From contig JAADHA010000464.1 in assembly GCA_013152105.1 (NCBI GenBank), positions 1-11,213 of the forward strand: 11,213 nt of DNA. The letters are read 5' to 3'. Of this stretch, positions 1-6,206 are shown piece after piece. Source of the DNA: Oligoflexia bacterium. Its GTDB lineage: Bacteria; Myxococcota_A; UBA796; UBA2385. Both the position numbers and the translations under genes were made by a program. A model generated the notes under the pieces. That model saw only the letters and a program-made list of their open reading frames with translations. It did no database searches and was not told the origin of the DNA. Each line of letters begins with the position of its first letter. Position 1 is the first letter of the stretch.

Positions 1-307
1 CGACCAGCGCGGCTTCGGCGCCCATCGCGTCCCAGGCCGCGTCGGCTGCTCCAGCTCCCACTTCGGCTGCCGCGACCCCCGCCGCCAGCAGGCGTGCGCC
101 AGGGTGGGCCGCCGCCGCGGTCTGGGCTCCGGCCAGATCATCGGTTCGCAGGGCGTTGAGGATCGCGTCGGAGTCGACGCGCCAGGTCAGCCAATACAGC
201 CAGCTCCGCTCGATGGTGATCGCCAAGGAGAACGCCAACACCGCGGTGATCGCGTACATGAAGCCGGCGCCCGGACCGGAGAAGGCGGAGATGATGGCGT
301 CGATCAC
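1..307 (-). CDS. ExbB/TolQ/MotA-family proton channel subunit (partial, N-terminus only)
   Basis: This is the first 102 codons of a gene that runs off the left edge of the window. It starts at GTG (307-305); an AGGAG Shine-Dalgarno sits 6 nt upstream (AGGAG-CCTTCC-GTG). The product begins MIDAIISAFSGPGAGFMYAI, with a hydrophobic segment at about residues 16-40 ending in the ER-W-Y-W stretch typical of the first helix of ExbB/TolQ/MotA proteins. An Ala-rich soluble stretch follows (about 50-102) and would be the start of the cytoplasmic region. In this family the subunit forms a pentameric inner-membrane channel with an ExbD/TolR-type partner and uses proton flow to energise outer-membrane or cell-surface processes. 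The pore helices and the partner gene would lie beyond the edge, so ExbB, TolQ and MotA cannot be told apart. It is divergent from the gene at 438. The family call is fairly secure; the subfamily is not. Confidence 0.75.
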   Translation of the reverse strand, partial: MIDAIISAFSGPGAGFMYAITAVLAFSLAITIERSWLYWLTWRVDSDAILNALRTDDLAGAQTAAAAHPGARLLAAGVAAAEVGAGAADAAWDAMGAEAALV

Positions 308-356
308 GGAAGGCTCCTGGCGAGGGCGGTGGCGCCGGGATGTTCGCAGGTCGGTG

Positions 357-382
357 TTGCACAAACCGGCAGGGTCGTGCAA
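357..382. promoter_or_regulatory. Inverted repeat TTGCAC-N14-GTGCAA in a divergent intergenic region
   Basis: Perfect 6-bp arms, TTGCAC (357-362) and GTGCAA (377-382), are separated by 14 nt. They lie in the 130-nt gap between the divergent channel gene (start 307) and the small lipoprotein-like gene (start 438). Such a dyad between divergent starts could be an operator, but 6-bp arms are short and I see no clear -35/-10 pair. A second small dyad (CACCA-C-TGGTG, about 399-409) lies nearby. Low confidence. Confidence 0.25.
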
Positions 383-437
383 AGAAGGAGGTGGCTGCAC
401 ACCACTGGTGGCGCGGCTCTCTTAGCCCGGAGCGGTG

Positions 438-905
438 ATGCAGCGTCTTGCGATGGTCTTCCTGGTGGCGTGCCGGACGGCTCCCGGGGCTTTTCAGAGC
501 CCGGACGAGTGCCGCGCCCTCTCGGCCGGCGCGCAGCGCGACGAGTGCTGGGCAGCGGTGGCGCCGAAGCTGTTTTCTGATGATCCAGCGGCGGCCGAGG
601 CCATCATCATGGAGCAGGTCGGCGACAGCAAGGTCCGCGACTTCATCTGGCTCACCGTGACCCGCGACGTAGACCCGGGTTCGTACCGCTGGTGCGAGAA
701 GATCGAGGAGCGAACCCTTGGCGCGCGCTGTCGCACGCTGGTCAGCCGTCCACACCTTCACAGGGCCCTTCAGCAGCAGGGTGGCGTGGCGGAGCAGCCC
801 AAGAAGGGAGCCCCGCCGCCTGGTGGTGCAGGTCCTCGTCGTGGGCCGCCGCCCGGTGAAGGGCCGCCGCCTGGTGAAGGGCCGCCGGGGGAAACACAAC
901 CGTAA
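438..905 (+). CDS. Small putative lipoprotein, Cys-rich domain plus Pro/Gly-rich repeat tail
   Basis: A 155-aa protein of unknown function. An in-frame TAG at 423-425 limits the start to GTG 435 or ATG 438; ATG 438 is chosen because GGAG (429-432) then has a 5-nt spacer. The N-terminus MQRLAMVFLVAC ends in a lipobox-like LVAC, so Cys12 could be lipidated after very short signal-peptide cleavage; the h-region is shorter than usual. A compact domain follows (about 20-110) with Cys25, Cys37, Cys86 and Cys98, which could form two disulfides if exported, and a DFIWLTVTRDVDP segment. The tail (about 125-155) is low-complexity, with GPPPGE units encoded by an 18-bp tandem DNA repeat. G/C-ending codons and well-formed domain sequence support this frame over the antisense one. 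From memory, similar short proteins occur in myxobacteria-like genomes, but I cannot name a family. It is probably envelope-located, by inference from the lipobox. Confidence 0.65.
   Translation: MQRLAMVFLVACRTAPGAFQSPDECRALSAGAQRDECWAAVAPKLFSDDPAAAEAIIMEQVGDSKVRDFIWLTVTRDVDPGSYRWCEKIEERTLGARCRTLVSRPHLHRALQQQGGVAEQPKKGAPPPGGAGPRRGPPPGEGPPPGEGPPGETQP
843..890 (+). repeat. 18-bp tandem repeat encoding GPPPGE units
   Basis: Two 18-bp units (843-860 and 861-878) differ at one base, c versus t in the Pro codon. A third partial unit runs to about 890. They encode the GPPPGE-GPPPGE-GPPGE tail of the small lipoprotein-like protein. Copy number could vary between strains by slippage. Confidence 0.85.
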
Positions 906-1023
906 TGCTTGTAATGGCTGCCAGGGAGAGTCCTCCCCACACGGTCCTCACCGCATGGAGATGGAGGAGACGCTAAAACTTTGCCGTTAAGGTCCGGCGA
1001 GGAGGACTGATCCCTGAGCCTTT

Positions 1024-1040
1024 CTCTGGAGAATCCAGAG
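1024..1040 (+). other. Strong short hairpin in a gene-free stretch
   Basis: CTCTGGA (1024-1030) and TCCAGAG (1034-1040) are perfect 7-bp complementary arms around a GAA triloop, or 6 bp with a 5-nt loop. The hairpin lies in the 249-nt gap between the end of the lipoprotein-like gene (905) and the end of the response regulator (1155), about 35 nt before an intrinsic terminator. It may be part of a long 3' UTR or of a separate small RNA. I recognise no known RNA family here. Confidence 0.45.
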
Positions 1041-1073
1041 TGGGTTCACAACAGAACGTAGAGCAGCCACACC

Positions 1074-1095
1074 AGACCGGCAAGGTCTTTTTTTC
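1074..1095 (+). terminator. Intrinsic terminator, + strand
   Basis: Stem arms AGACC (1074-1078) and GGTCT (1084-1088) enclose the loop GGCAA. The run of seven T (1088-1094) begins at the last stem base. The polarity fits transcription left to right, ending the 438-905 transcript or a small RNA between them. The stem is short (5 bp), but a T7 run is rare in this GC-rich window. A palindrome TTTCGCGAAA (1092-1101) overlaps its end. The response regulator on the other strand ends at 1155, so the region separates two converging units. Confidence 0.65.
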
Positions 1096-1154
1096 GCGAA
1101 AGCTCTCAGGAAGCCTGGAGGCACCGATCTGAGCGGGTCGGATCGCCGTGATCT

Positions 1155-1529
1155 TCAGATGGCGCCGGACACGACCTGATCCATCCGATCACGAAGCTCG
1201 ACCAGGGAAAAAGGCTTGTGGATGATGCCGGTCCGCACGTGGGGCGTGGTGCGTCCGAAGCTCTCGGACATGTGCCCGGTGATGATGAGAACGGCGTCCG
1301 TGGCGCTTTTTCGACCCAACTCCAGGATGACATCCCGTCCCGAGATGCCCGGCATCTGCCAGTCGACCAGGGCGATGTCGAAGTGGTGATCTGCCGCCCC
1401 GATCAGGTCCATCGCTTCGCGTCCACTGCCCACGGCATGCACGCTGTGGCCGAGGGCCTCGAGGTACTCGGCGACGACCTCGCGGATCTCCACTTCGTCA
1501 TCGACGATCAGCACATTCCAGGAAGTCAT
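1155..1529 (-). CDS. Stand-alone CheY-like response regulator
   Basis: A 124-aa single receiver domain with no output domain. The signature residues are visible: acidic pair Asp10-Asp11 (LIVDDE), phospho-acceptor Asp56 (LVDWQMPG), Thr84 (IITGH) and Lys105-Pro106 (HKPF). It therefore has everything needed to accept phosphate from a histidine kinase and would act by protein-protein contact, as CheY/Spo0F-type regulators do. No kinase is in the window, so partner and output are unknown. ATG 1529 is chosen because it starts directly at the first beta-strand; the AGAAGAG upstream is only a weak ribosome site. It lies on the same strand as the five-gene transport operon, 107 nt after the barrel gene, so it could be distally co-transcribed or have its own promoter; none is obvious. 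The receiver assignment is secure, the role unknown. Confidence 0.9.
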   Translation of the reverse strand: MTSWNVLIVDDEVEIREVVAEYLEALGHSVHAVGSGREAMDLIGAADHHFDIALVDWQMPGISGRDVILELGRKSATDAVLIITGHMSESFGRTTPHVRTGIIHKPFSLVELRDRMDQVVSGAI

Positions 1530-1613
1530 GGCGCTCTTCTGTGACGACTTGGGCGCGTCGGCTCCGTGGCCGATGCGCGGGACTCGCAGCATAGTGTCCG
1601 GCGATGCTTGCGG

Positions 1614-1630
1614 CCAGGGCTCGACCCCGG
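1614..1630 (-). other. Hairpin just after the barrel stop codon
   Basis: Read on the minus strand, a 6-bp stem with one G-U pair and a TCGAG loop begins 6 nt after the TAG stop of the barrel gene (1639-1637). There is no T run behind it, so it is not a canonical terminator. It could stabilise the operon mRNA 3' end or partly separate it from the response regulator. Low confidence. Confidence 0.25.
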
Positions 1631-1636
1631 CGGTGC

Positions 1637-2908
1637 CTAGAAGTAGGTGGAGATCTGGCTGTAAGCGGTGGTGGGAAGGAAACCCAACTCGCTGCGCAGG
1701 AGCATGCCCTCGGGCCGCTTTCCCAGGCCGAAGTAGGCGCCCACCGCCAGGCTCGCGTTGTTCCCCACGCTGGCCGACAGAGCGGGGATGAGCAGCGCGC
1801 TTGGGTCCTCGATGTTGGCGACGACCGCCAGGTTTGCCGACAGCGTGGGCAGGACTTCCTGAGCCCAGTTGAGCCCCAGATAGCTTCGCCCGGCGGCCCA
1901 CAGTTCGCCCCGCAGGTACCGGTCGCCCGCGTACTGGGCCAGGTACCCTGCCGGGTCGGTGACGCCGTTGGTCTGGATGTAGGCTTCGCCAGACAGGGTC
2001 GCCTTGGCGCTGGGGCGCCAGTCGGCGCCGAGGACCGCGCGCAAGAAGATGTCTTCGGTCGGCGTTCGACCGTCGAGGTGGCCGGGCGGCAGGGTCAAAG
2101 CCGCGTCACCGTGGACGCCGACCGGACCCAGTGCTGTGACGACGCTGGCACCCAACACCTCGTCGTCGTGGATCTCTCCCAGGAAGAGGCCCAGGTCGGT
2201 GACCCCCACGGTCACCTGGCTCCAGGACGCGATGGCCAGGTCCTCGACCCCCAGATCGCAGCCCTCCGACCCATCGGCCACCGGTGTGCAGGAGTCCACC
2301 CAGGCCACCACCAGTCGCTGCTCGAAGGCGGTGCCGGCATAGGCGCTGACCCGCAGCGCGTCGACGCCTGGCTTGTACTCGGTGTCGATGGTGCCGGGAA
2401 AGAAGGGGCTGACCAGATCCAGCGGCGTGAAGAACAGCCCGCTGCCAAAGCTCACGGGCTGGCGGCCCAGGGCGAGGCTGACGGGCCCGATCTCACCTTG
2501 AAGCAGCAGCCGGTCCGTGCGTCCCTGGATCGTAGTGCTGGTCGCGCTGGTCGCGCTGGTCGTGGCTGCGTCCCCCGGCTGGGTCCAGGTCAGATCAATG
2601 AGCTCGGGAGCGGTCGCCGCGACGCCGCTGCCACCCAGGGTGGTGGTGGCGCCGACCACGGTGCTGATGTCGTGATGGAAGGTCAGCCGCCAGGACTTGC
2701 CGAGGTCGGCCCGCAGCTTCAGCCGGGCGTCGAAGATCCCCTGGCCCTGGGGGGTGTCGGGCCAGAGCCCGAGCTGGCTGAGCGCGGGGTTGTCGTAGGG
2801 GAGGGTGAGCAGGGTGAAGGTCTTGATGTCCCCGTTGAGGGCCAGGGCGGCAGGCTCGGCCATGGCCTGGCCGGAGCCCAGCAGTCCGGCGAGAAGCAAG
2901 GTCAACAC
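1637..2908 (-). CDS. Outer-membrane beta-barrel protein, last gene of the LolA-like/ABC operon
   Basis: A 423-aa protein starting at GTG 2908, one nucleotide after the TGA of the ATPase gene (TGA-C-GTG), with GGAAG just upstream, so translation is very likely coupled. A short signal peptide (about 1-17, cleavage after AMA, before EP) lacks the usual N-terminal Lys/Arg. The mature part is rich in alternating hydrophobic/polar strands and ends in YSQISTYF; a terminal Phe with aromatics nearby is the usual C-terminal signal for BAM-mediated insertion. A conserved-looking block at about 147-187 (GRQPVSFGSG, PLDLVSPFFPG, EYKPGVDALR) resembles strand/loop motifs in porin-like proteins found beside LolA-like carriers. 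Cys207 and Cys217 lie in a probable loop and could form a disulfide. A Thr/Ser/Ala tract (116-126) comes from a 9-bp DNA repeat. Barrel fold and location are well supported; porin, receptor or export channel is open. Confidence 0.75.
   Translation of the reverse strand: MLTLLLAGLLGSGQAMAEPAALALNGDIKTFTLLTLPYDNPALSQLGLWPDTPQGQGIFDARLKLRADLGKSWRLTFHHDISTVVGATTTLGGSGVAATAPELIDLTWTQPGDAATTSATSATSTTIQGRTDRLLLQGEIGPVSLALGRQPVSFGSGLFFTPLDLVSPFFPGTIDTEYKPGVDALRVSAYAGTAFEQRLVVAWVDSCTPVADGSEGCDLGVEDLAIASWSQVTVGVTDLGLFLGEIHDDEVLGASVVTALGPVGVHGDAALTLPPGHLDGRTPTEDIFLRAVLGADWRPSAKATLSGEAYIQTNGVTDPAGYLAQYAGDRYLRGELWAAGRSYLGLNWAQEVLPTLSANLAVVANIEDPSALLIPALSASVGNNASLAVGAYFGLGKRPEGMLLRSELGFLPTTAYSQISTYF
2537..2563 (-). 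repeat. 9-bp tandem repeat inside the barrel gene
   Basis: Three units of GCTGGTCGC on the plus strand (2537-2545, 2546-2554, 2555-2563; the last ends in T) encode Thr-Ser-Ala-Thr-Ser-Ala-Thr-Ser-Thr-type sequence at about residues 116-125. The stretch probably sits in a surface or periplasmic loop, where length variation would be tolerated. In-frame units mean copy-number change would not break the gene. Confidence 0.8.
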
Positions 2909-2909
2909 G

Positions 2910-3602
2910 TCACTTCCGTTCGTCTCGCTGGACCTTCCCGTCCTCCATCCACACGACCCGGCGGGCCGCGTTCATCACCTTGGGATCGTGGGTGGCGAAG
3001 ACGAAGGTGAGCCCCAGCTCTTCATTGAGTTTGGCCATGGTCGCGATCAGCTCGTGTCCGCTCTTGCTGTCCAGGTTGGCGGTCGGCTCGTCCGCCAGGA
3101 CCAAGGCCGGCTTGCTGGCGATGGCGCGGGCGACCGCGACGCGCTGTTGCTGGCCCCCGGACAGCTCGCTGGGACGCCGGTTTTCCATGCCCGCCAGGCC
3201 CACCGCGGCCAGGGTCTCGACCGCCCGAGCGCGCCGCTCGGCGGCGGGAAGACCGCGCAACATCAGCACGAATTCGGCGTTCTCGACGGCAGACAGGACG
3301 GGGATCAGGTTGTAGCTCTGAAAGACGAAGCCGATCCGATGCAGGCGGAGGTCAGAGCGCTGGCCTCGATCCAGGCTGTTCAGGTCCTGGCCGTCGATGA
3401 TCACGGTCCCGCTGGTCGGCTCGTCCAGGCCACCGATCATATTGAGCAGGGTGGTCTTTCCAGAGCCCGAGGGCCCCATCAGGGCGGTGAACTCGCCAGT
3501 GGCGATGTCCAGGTCCACGCCCCGCAGGGCCCGGACGGTGATGGTGCCCTGCTGGTAGTCGCGGGTGAGGTCCTTGACGGTGACGATGGGAGTGGCGTTC
3601 AT
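2910..3602 (-). CDS. ABC transporter ATP-binding protein, LolD/MacB family
   Basis: A 230-aa nucleotide-binding subunit with every catalytic element: Walker A GPSGSGKT (43-50), Q-loop Gln95 (FVFQSYN), signature LSGGQ (147-151), Walker B ALVLADE with catalytic Glu172, D-loop, and H-loop His205 (ATHD). Length and motif wording match the LolD/MacB/FtsE branch, which drives mechanotransmission through FtsX-type permeases, moving substrate at the periplasmic face without passing it through the membrane. It hydrolyses ATP in the cytoplasm and should dimerise beneath the two permeases encoded just upstream (8-nt gap to the 3611 stop, with an AGGTG ribosome site spanning the gap). Its own stop is followed after one base by the barrel GTG. 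No residue is missing or odd. Family assignment is very secure; LolD versus MacB-type substrate is inferred only from the LolA-like neighbour. Confidence 0.93.
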   Translation of the reverse strand: MNATPIVTVKDLTRDYQQGTITVRALRGVDLDIATGEFTALMGPSGSGKTTLLNMIGGLDEPTSGTVIIDGQDLNSLDRGQRSDLRLHRIGFVFQSYNLIPVLSAVENAEFVLMLRGLPAAERRARAVETLAAVGLAGMENRRPSELSGGQQQRVAVARAIASKPALVLADEPTANLDSKSGHELIATMAKLNEELGLTFVFATHDPKVMNAARRVVWMEDGKVQRDERK

Positions 3603-3610
3603 GCGGGCAC

Positions 3611-4858
3611 CTACTGGTGGCGGATGGCCTGTACCGGCGACAACCGGGTGACCTTCCAGGCGGGGTAGAGGCTGGCGACGACTGCGAAGAAGATGCCGAT
3701 AAAGGGGTAGATCGCCAGACGCCCCCAGTCGATCTCCGGGTACAGGATCATGCTGAGGGGTACGCCGGCGGCTTCCATGGACTCGCCCATATCGCCCGAG
3801 AGGTCGATACCCATGGACATGAAGGGCCAGGTGATCAGGGTCCCCAGGATGATGCCGATGAGCGCAGAGATGGCGCCCATCATGAAGCCTTCGGTCAGGA
3901 CCATGGCGGCCAGCTTGCGGGGCTTGAGGCCCAGCGCCATCATCACGCCGAACTCGCGCACGCGCTCCATGACGCTCATCAGCACGGTGTTGATCACGCC
4001 CATGGACACGATGATGCCCAGGACCAGCCAGATACCGTCCCCGTAGGCGCTGTCGAGCTTGACGAACTCGACGACGTCGGGGATCGCCTGTTGCCAGGGC
4101 AGGACCTCGAGCTTGGAATTGGGGGCCACGGCTTGGACCAGCGCGCGGACCTGCTTGGTGCGCGCCGCGGTCTGCTTGTCGTCGGGCAGATTGATGGCGA
4201 TCTGGGTGGCGGGATCGTCGCCTTGGAACAGCTCCTGAGCGGCGGACAGGGGTGCGAGGGCGGTGAAGCCGTCGATCTCGGGGCTACCGGTGCGGAAGAT
4301 CCCGCGCAGGCGAAAGAGCCGGCTCTCGACCTCGGTGCCGTCGGGTTGGCCCATGAAGACGACCTTGTCCCCCAGGCCGACATCGAGGCGGGTCGCCAGG
4401 TCCTGACCCAGCATGATCCCGCGGTCGTCGTCGTCCGCAAGCCACTTGCCCTTCACGATCTTGTCGTCGAGGTCGATGACCTTCCGCTCGCGCGAGGGTT
4501 CGATGGCCTTGACCACCGCGGCGGTGGATGCGACCGGGCTGATCAGCAGGCCGTCCATGTAGATGCGACGGGTCACGGTTGCGTTGGGAATGGCCGCCCT
4601 GATGGCATCGGCCATCGCGCCGCTGTCTAGTATCTTGAGCTTGCTGTCGGGCTTGTGTTGGTAGCCCTCGGCCTGCACCACGACGTGGCCGGCCATCATG
4701 CCGATCGCTGTCCGCAGCATGCTCTGGTGGCTGCCAAAGGCGACGTTGTTCGAAAACACCATCAGGGCCAGGCCCAGCGAGATGCCGGTCATGGTGATGG
4801 CCGTGCGGCGCTTGTTGCGCAGCAGGTTGCGGGTGGCGAGCTTGATGAAGATGAGCAT
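3611..4858 (-). CDS. FtsX/LolC/MacB-type ABC transporter permease (second permease)
   Basis: A 415-aa inner-membrane permease with the standard topology: a cytoplasmic amphipathic start (IKLATRNLLRNKRRT), TM1 at about 21-43, a large periplasmic domain (about 44-272), then TM2 (275-297), TM3 (320-348) and TM4 (382-402). The coupling-helix motif MERVREFGVMMALG follows TM2, and the tail PAWKVTRLSPVQAIR is typical of FtsX-domain proteins. The periplasmic part matches the MacB-like periplasmic core domain in position and size. It should pair with the other permease (4868-6124) as a LolC/LolE-like heterodimer powered by the downstream ATPase. The start at 4858 has GGGAG overlapping the upstream gene's TAG (TAGGGAG), so the two are probably translationally coupled. 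The LolC-specific hook that binds LolA cannot be judged by eye. Family secure; substrate unknown. Confidence 0.9.
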   Translation of the reverse strand: MLIFIKLATRNLLRNKRRTAITMTGISLGLALMVFSNNVAFGSHQSMLRTAIGMMAGHVVVQAEGYQHKPDSKLKILDSGAMADAIRAAIPNATVTRRIYMDGLLISPVASTAAVVKAIEPSRERKVIDLDDKIVKGKWLADDDDRGIMLGQDLATRLDVGLGDKVVFMGQPDGTEVESRLFRLRGIFRTGSPEIDGFTALAPLSAAQELFQGDDPATQIAINLPDDKQTAARTKQVRALVQAVAPNSKLEVLPWQQAIPDVVEFVKLDSAYGDGIWLVLGIIVSMGVINTVLMSVMERVREFGVMMALGLKPRKLAAMVLTEGFMMGAISALIGIILGTLITWPFMSMGIDLSGDMGESMEAAGVPLSMILYPEIDWGRLAIYPFIGIFFAVVASLYPAWKVTRLSPVQAIRHQ

Positions 4859-4867
4859 GTGGTCTCC

Positions 4868-6124
4868 CTACTCGTCACGCATGGCGACGACCGGCCGGAG
4901 CCGGGCCGCGCGGAAGGCGGGCCAGAGCGCGGCGACGACAGCCACGCACAGCAGGGTCAGGACGGTCACGACGATGCGGTCGGCTCGCACCACCCCGAAG
5001 ATCCGCGGGTCGAAGAGCACCCCGCCCGTGGACAGGCGGTCACCGCTGCTGGTGGTGAGGGCGAGGCCCCAGTTCACCAGCATCCAGTCCAGGACGCCGC
5101 CGAGGACCAGCCCGCCGAGGCAGGCCAGCCCGCTAAGTAGCAGGCTCTCCCACAGAACGAGCTGGACGATCTTGGCGGGGCGGGTGCCCAGCGCTTTCAT
5201 CACGCCCAGCTCTTTGGTGCGCTCGAACACGCTCATCAGCATCGTGTTGAGGATGCCCAGGCCGGCGACCAGGAAGAGGATGACCAGTATGAGCCAGGCG
5301 CTGGCGTCCGAGGTGGCCAGCATGGATGCCGTCGCGGGGCTGACCACCCACCAGGGGCGCACGCTGAGGGGGTGTTTTTCGTCGGTTGGGAGGGCGGCCC
5401 GCACCGTCTTCACCAGGGCGGACACGATCGGGTCCCCGGCTCGAGAGTCCAGGCTGTCGGACAAGAGCGTGATCTCGTGGGCCTGGTCGGGCAGCACCAG
5501 CAGGGTCTGCAGGTCCTTCAGTCGAAGCCAGGCGCCGGTTCGGTCCAGGGTCACGGAACCTGAGGTCAGGACGCCGACGACCTGGTAGAGGGCGTTGCCC
5601 AGCGACCCGTCCGCGGCCTGGGTCACGGCCACGACCTGGTCACCGACCGCTACCTCCAGGGTCTCTGCCAGGCCCTCGCCCAGCACGATCTGATCGGTCT
5701 GGTCGGGAGCCAGCCAGGCGCCGCTCACCATCCGGTCGCGCATCGGGACCAGCTCGAGTTCCTGTTCGGGCAGCACGCCGACGAGCTGGGCTCCGGCGGT
5801 CTGTTCCGCTCCACCCAGCAAGGCGAAGCCGTAGAGTCGGGCCGATGCCCCCCGCACGCCGGGCAGCGCGGCGACCGTCTTGAGCCTGGCGGCCGCGTCG
5901 GGCACCGTGTCGTACATGGTGCGCTGCGTGGCGAAGTCTGGGTGAGCGACCTGCAGTTGACCGGTGGTCTGGTTGATCATCACGTCGGCCATCTTGCGGT
6001 ACATGCCGTCGACGTAGGCCAGCATGGCCATCACGAAGGCGACGGAGATCCCCATGGCCGCGGCGGTGATGAAGGTGCGCCGCCCGTGTCTCTGCAGGTT
6101 GCGCCAGGCCATTGCAAGCAGCAT
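4868..6124 (-). CDS. FtsX/LolC/MacB-type ABC transporter permease (first permease)
   Basis: A 418-aa permease with the same architecture as its downstream neighbour but clearly diverged from it: cytoplasmic start MAWRNLQRHGRRTF, TM1 (about 17-38), periplasmic domain (about 40-272), TM2 (276-298) followed by the coupling motif FERTKELGVMKALG, TM3 (322-346), TM4 (383-403), and the C-terminal WPAFRAARLRPVVAMR. It starts at ATG 6124 with a strong AAGGAG about 7 nt upstream. Having two non-identical permeases next to one LolD-like ATPase mirrors LolC/LolE rather than the homodimeric MacB or single FtsX. It lies 82 nt after the LolA-like gene; that gap contains a 13-bp tandem repeat. It would act in the inner membrane, extracting lipid or lipoprotein from the outer leaflet for the LolA-like carrier. 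The family is secure; the Lol-like role is inference from operon order. Confidence 0.9.
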   Translation of the reverse strand: MLLAMAWRNLQRHGRRTFITAAAMGISVAFVMAMLAYVDGMYRKMADVMINQTTGQLQVAHPDFATQRTMYDTVPDAAARLKTVAALPGVRGASARLYGFALLGGAEQTAGAQLVGVLPEQELELVPMRDRMVSGAWLAPDQTDQIVLGEGLAETLEVAVGDQVVAVTQAADGSLGNALYQVVGVLTSGSVTLDRTGAWLRLKDLQTLLVLPDQAHEITLLSDSLDSRAGDPIVSALVKTVRAALPTDEKHPLSVRPWWVVSPATASMLATSDASAWLILVILFLVAGLGILNTMLMSVFERTKELGVMKALGTRPAKIVQLVLWESLLLSGLACLGGLVLGGVLDWMLVNWGLALTTSSGDRLSTGGVLFDPRIFGVVRADRIVVTVLTLLCVAVVAALWPAFRAARLRPVVAMRDE

Positions 6125-6161
6125 GGGCTCTCCTTTTTTCTGGAATCAGCGCAGGAAGCAT

Positions 6162-6198
6162 CTGTTGGGACCAACTGTTGGGACCAACTGCTGGGACG
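6162..6198. repeat. 13-bp tandem repeat between the LolA-like gene and the first permease
   Basis: Units CTGTTGGGACCAA (6162-6174 and 6175-6187) are identical, followed by a partial third, CTGCTGGGACG (6188-6198). Each unit junction carries an inverted pair GTTGG-GA-CCAAC, so the RNA could form small alternative hairpins. It fills nearly half of the only real gap inside the operon, immediately after the LolA-like stop codon. It could tune relative expression of carrier and transporter or be a strain-variable slippage tract. Confidence 0.8.
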
Positions 6199-6206
6199 CG
6201 AGCTGC

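Noticed and set aside
843..890. CRISPR-like repetition
   Set aside because: Contiguous 18-bp coding repeats without spacers; they encode a GPPPGE tail.
138..899. 253-codon open frame on the minus strand
   Set aside because: Arg/His-rich with no domain; overlaps both the channel gene and the small lipoprotein-like gene, which have ribosome sites and sensible sequence.
950..1020. Resemblance to a GEMM (cyclic di-GMP) or fluoride riboswitch (GGAGACGCTAAAAC..., CTGATCCC)
   Set aside because: Only scattered short matches; the required paired cores and conserved loops are not present, and no gene follows on the plus strand.
1110..1146. Minus-strand terminator for the response regulator (CGATC/GATCG dyad near 1127-1146)
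   Set aside because: Weak 5-bp arms with a long loop and no T run on the minus strand.
1530..1901. N-terminal extension of the response regulator frame into the barrel gene
   Set aside because: The extension is Arg/Gly/Pro-rich shadow sequence; the receiver fold begins right at ATG 1529.
1604..3010. 468-codon open frame on the plus strand
   Set aside because: It is antisense to the barrel gene, with Gly/Gln/Asp/Arg-rich, family-less sequence; it arises from the G/C third-position bias of the real minus-strand gene.
3617..4630. 337-codon open frame on the plus strand
   Set aside because: Antisense to a permease gene; His/Asp/Gly-rich shadow composition.
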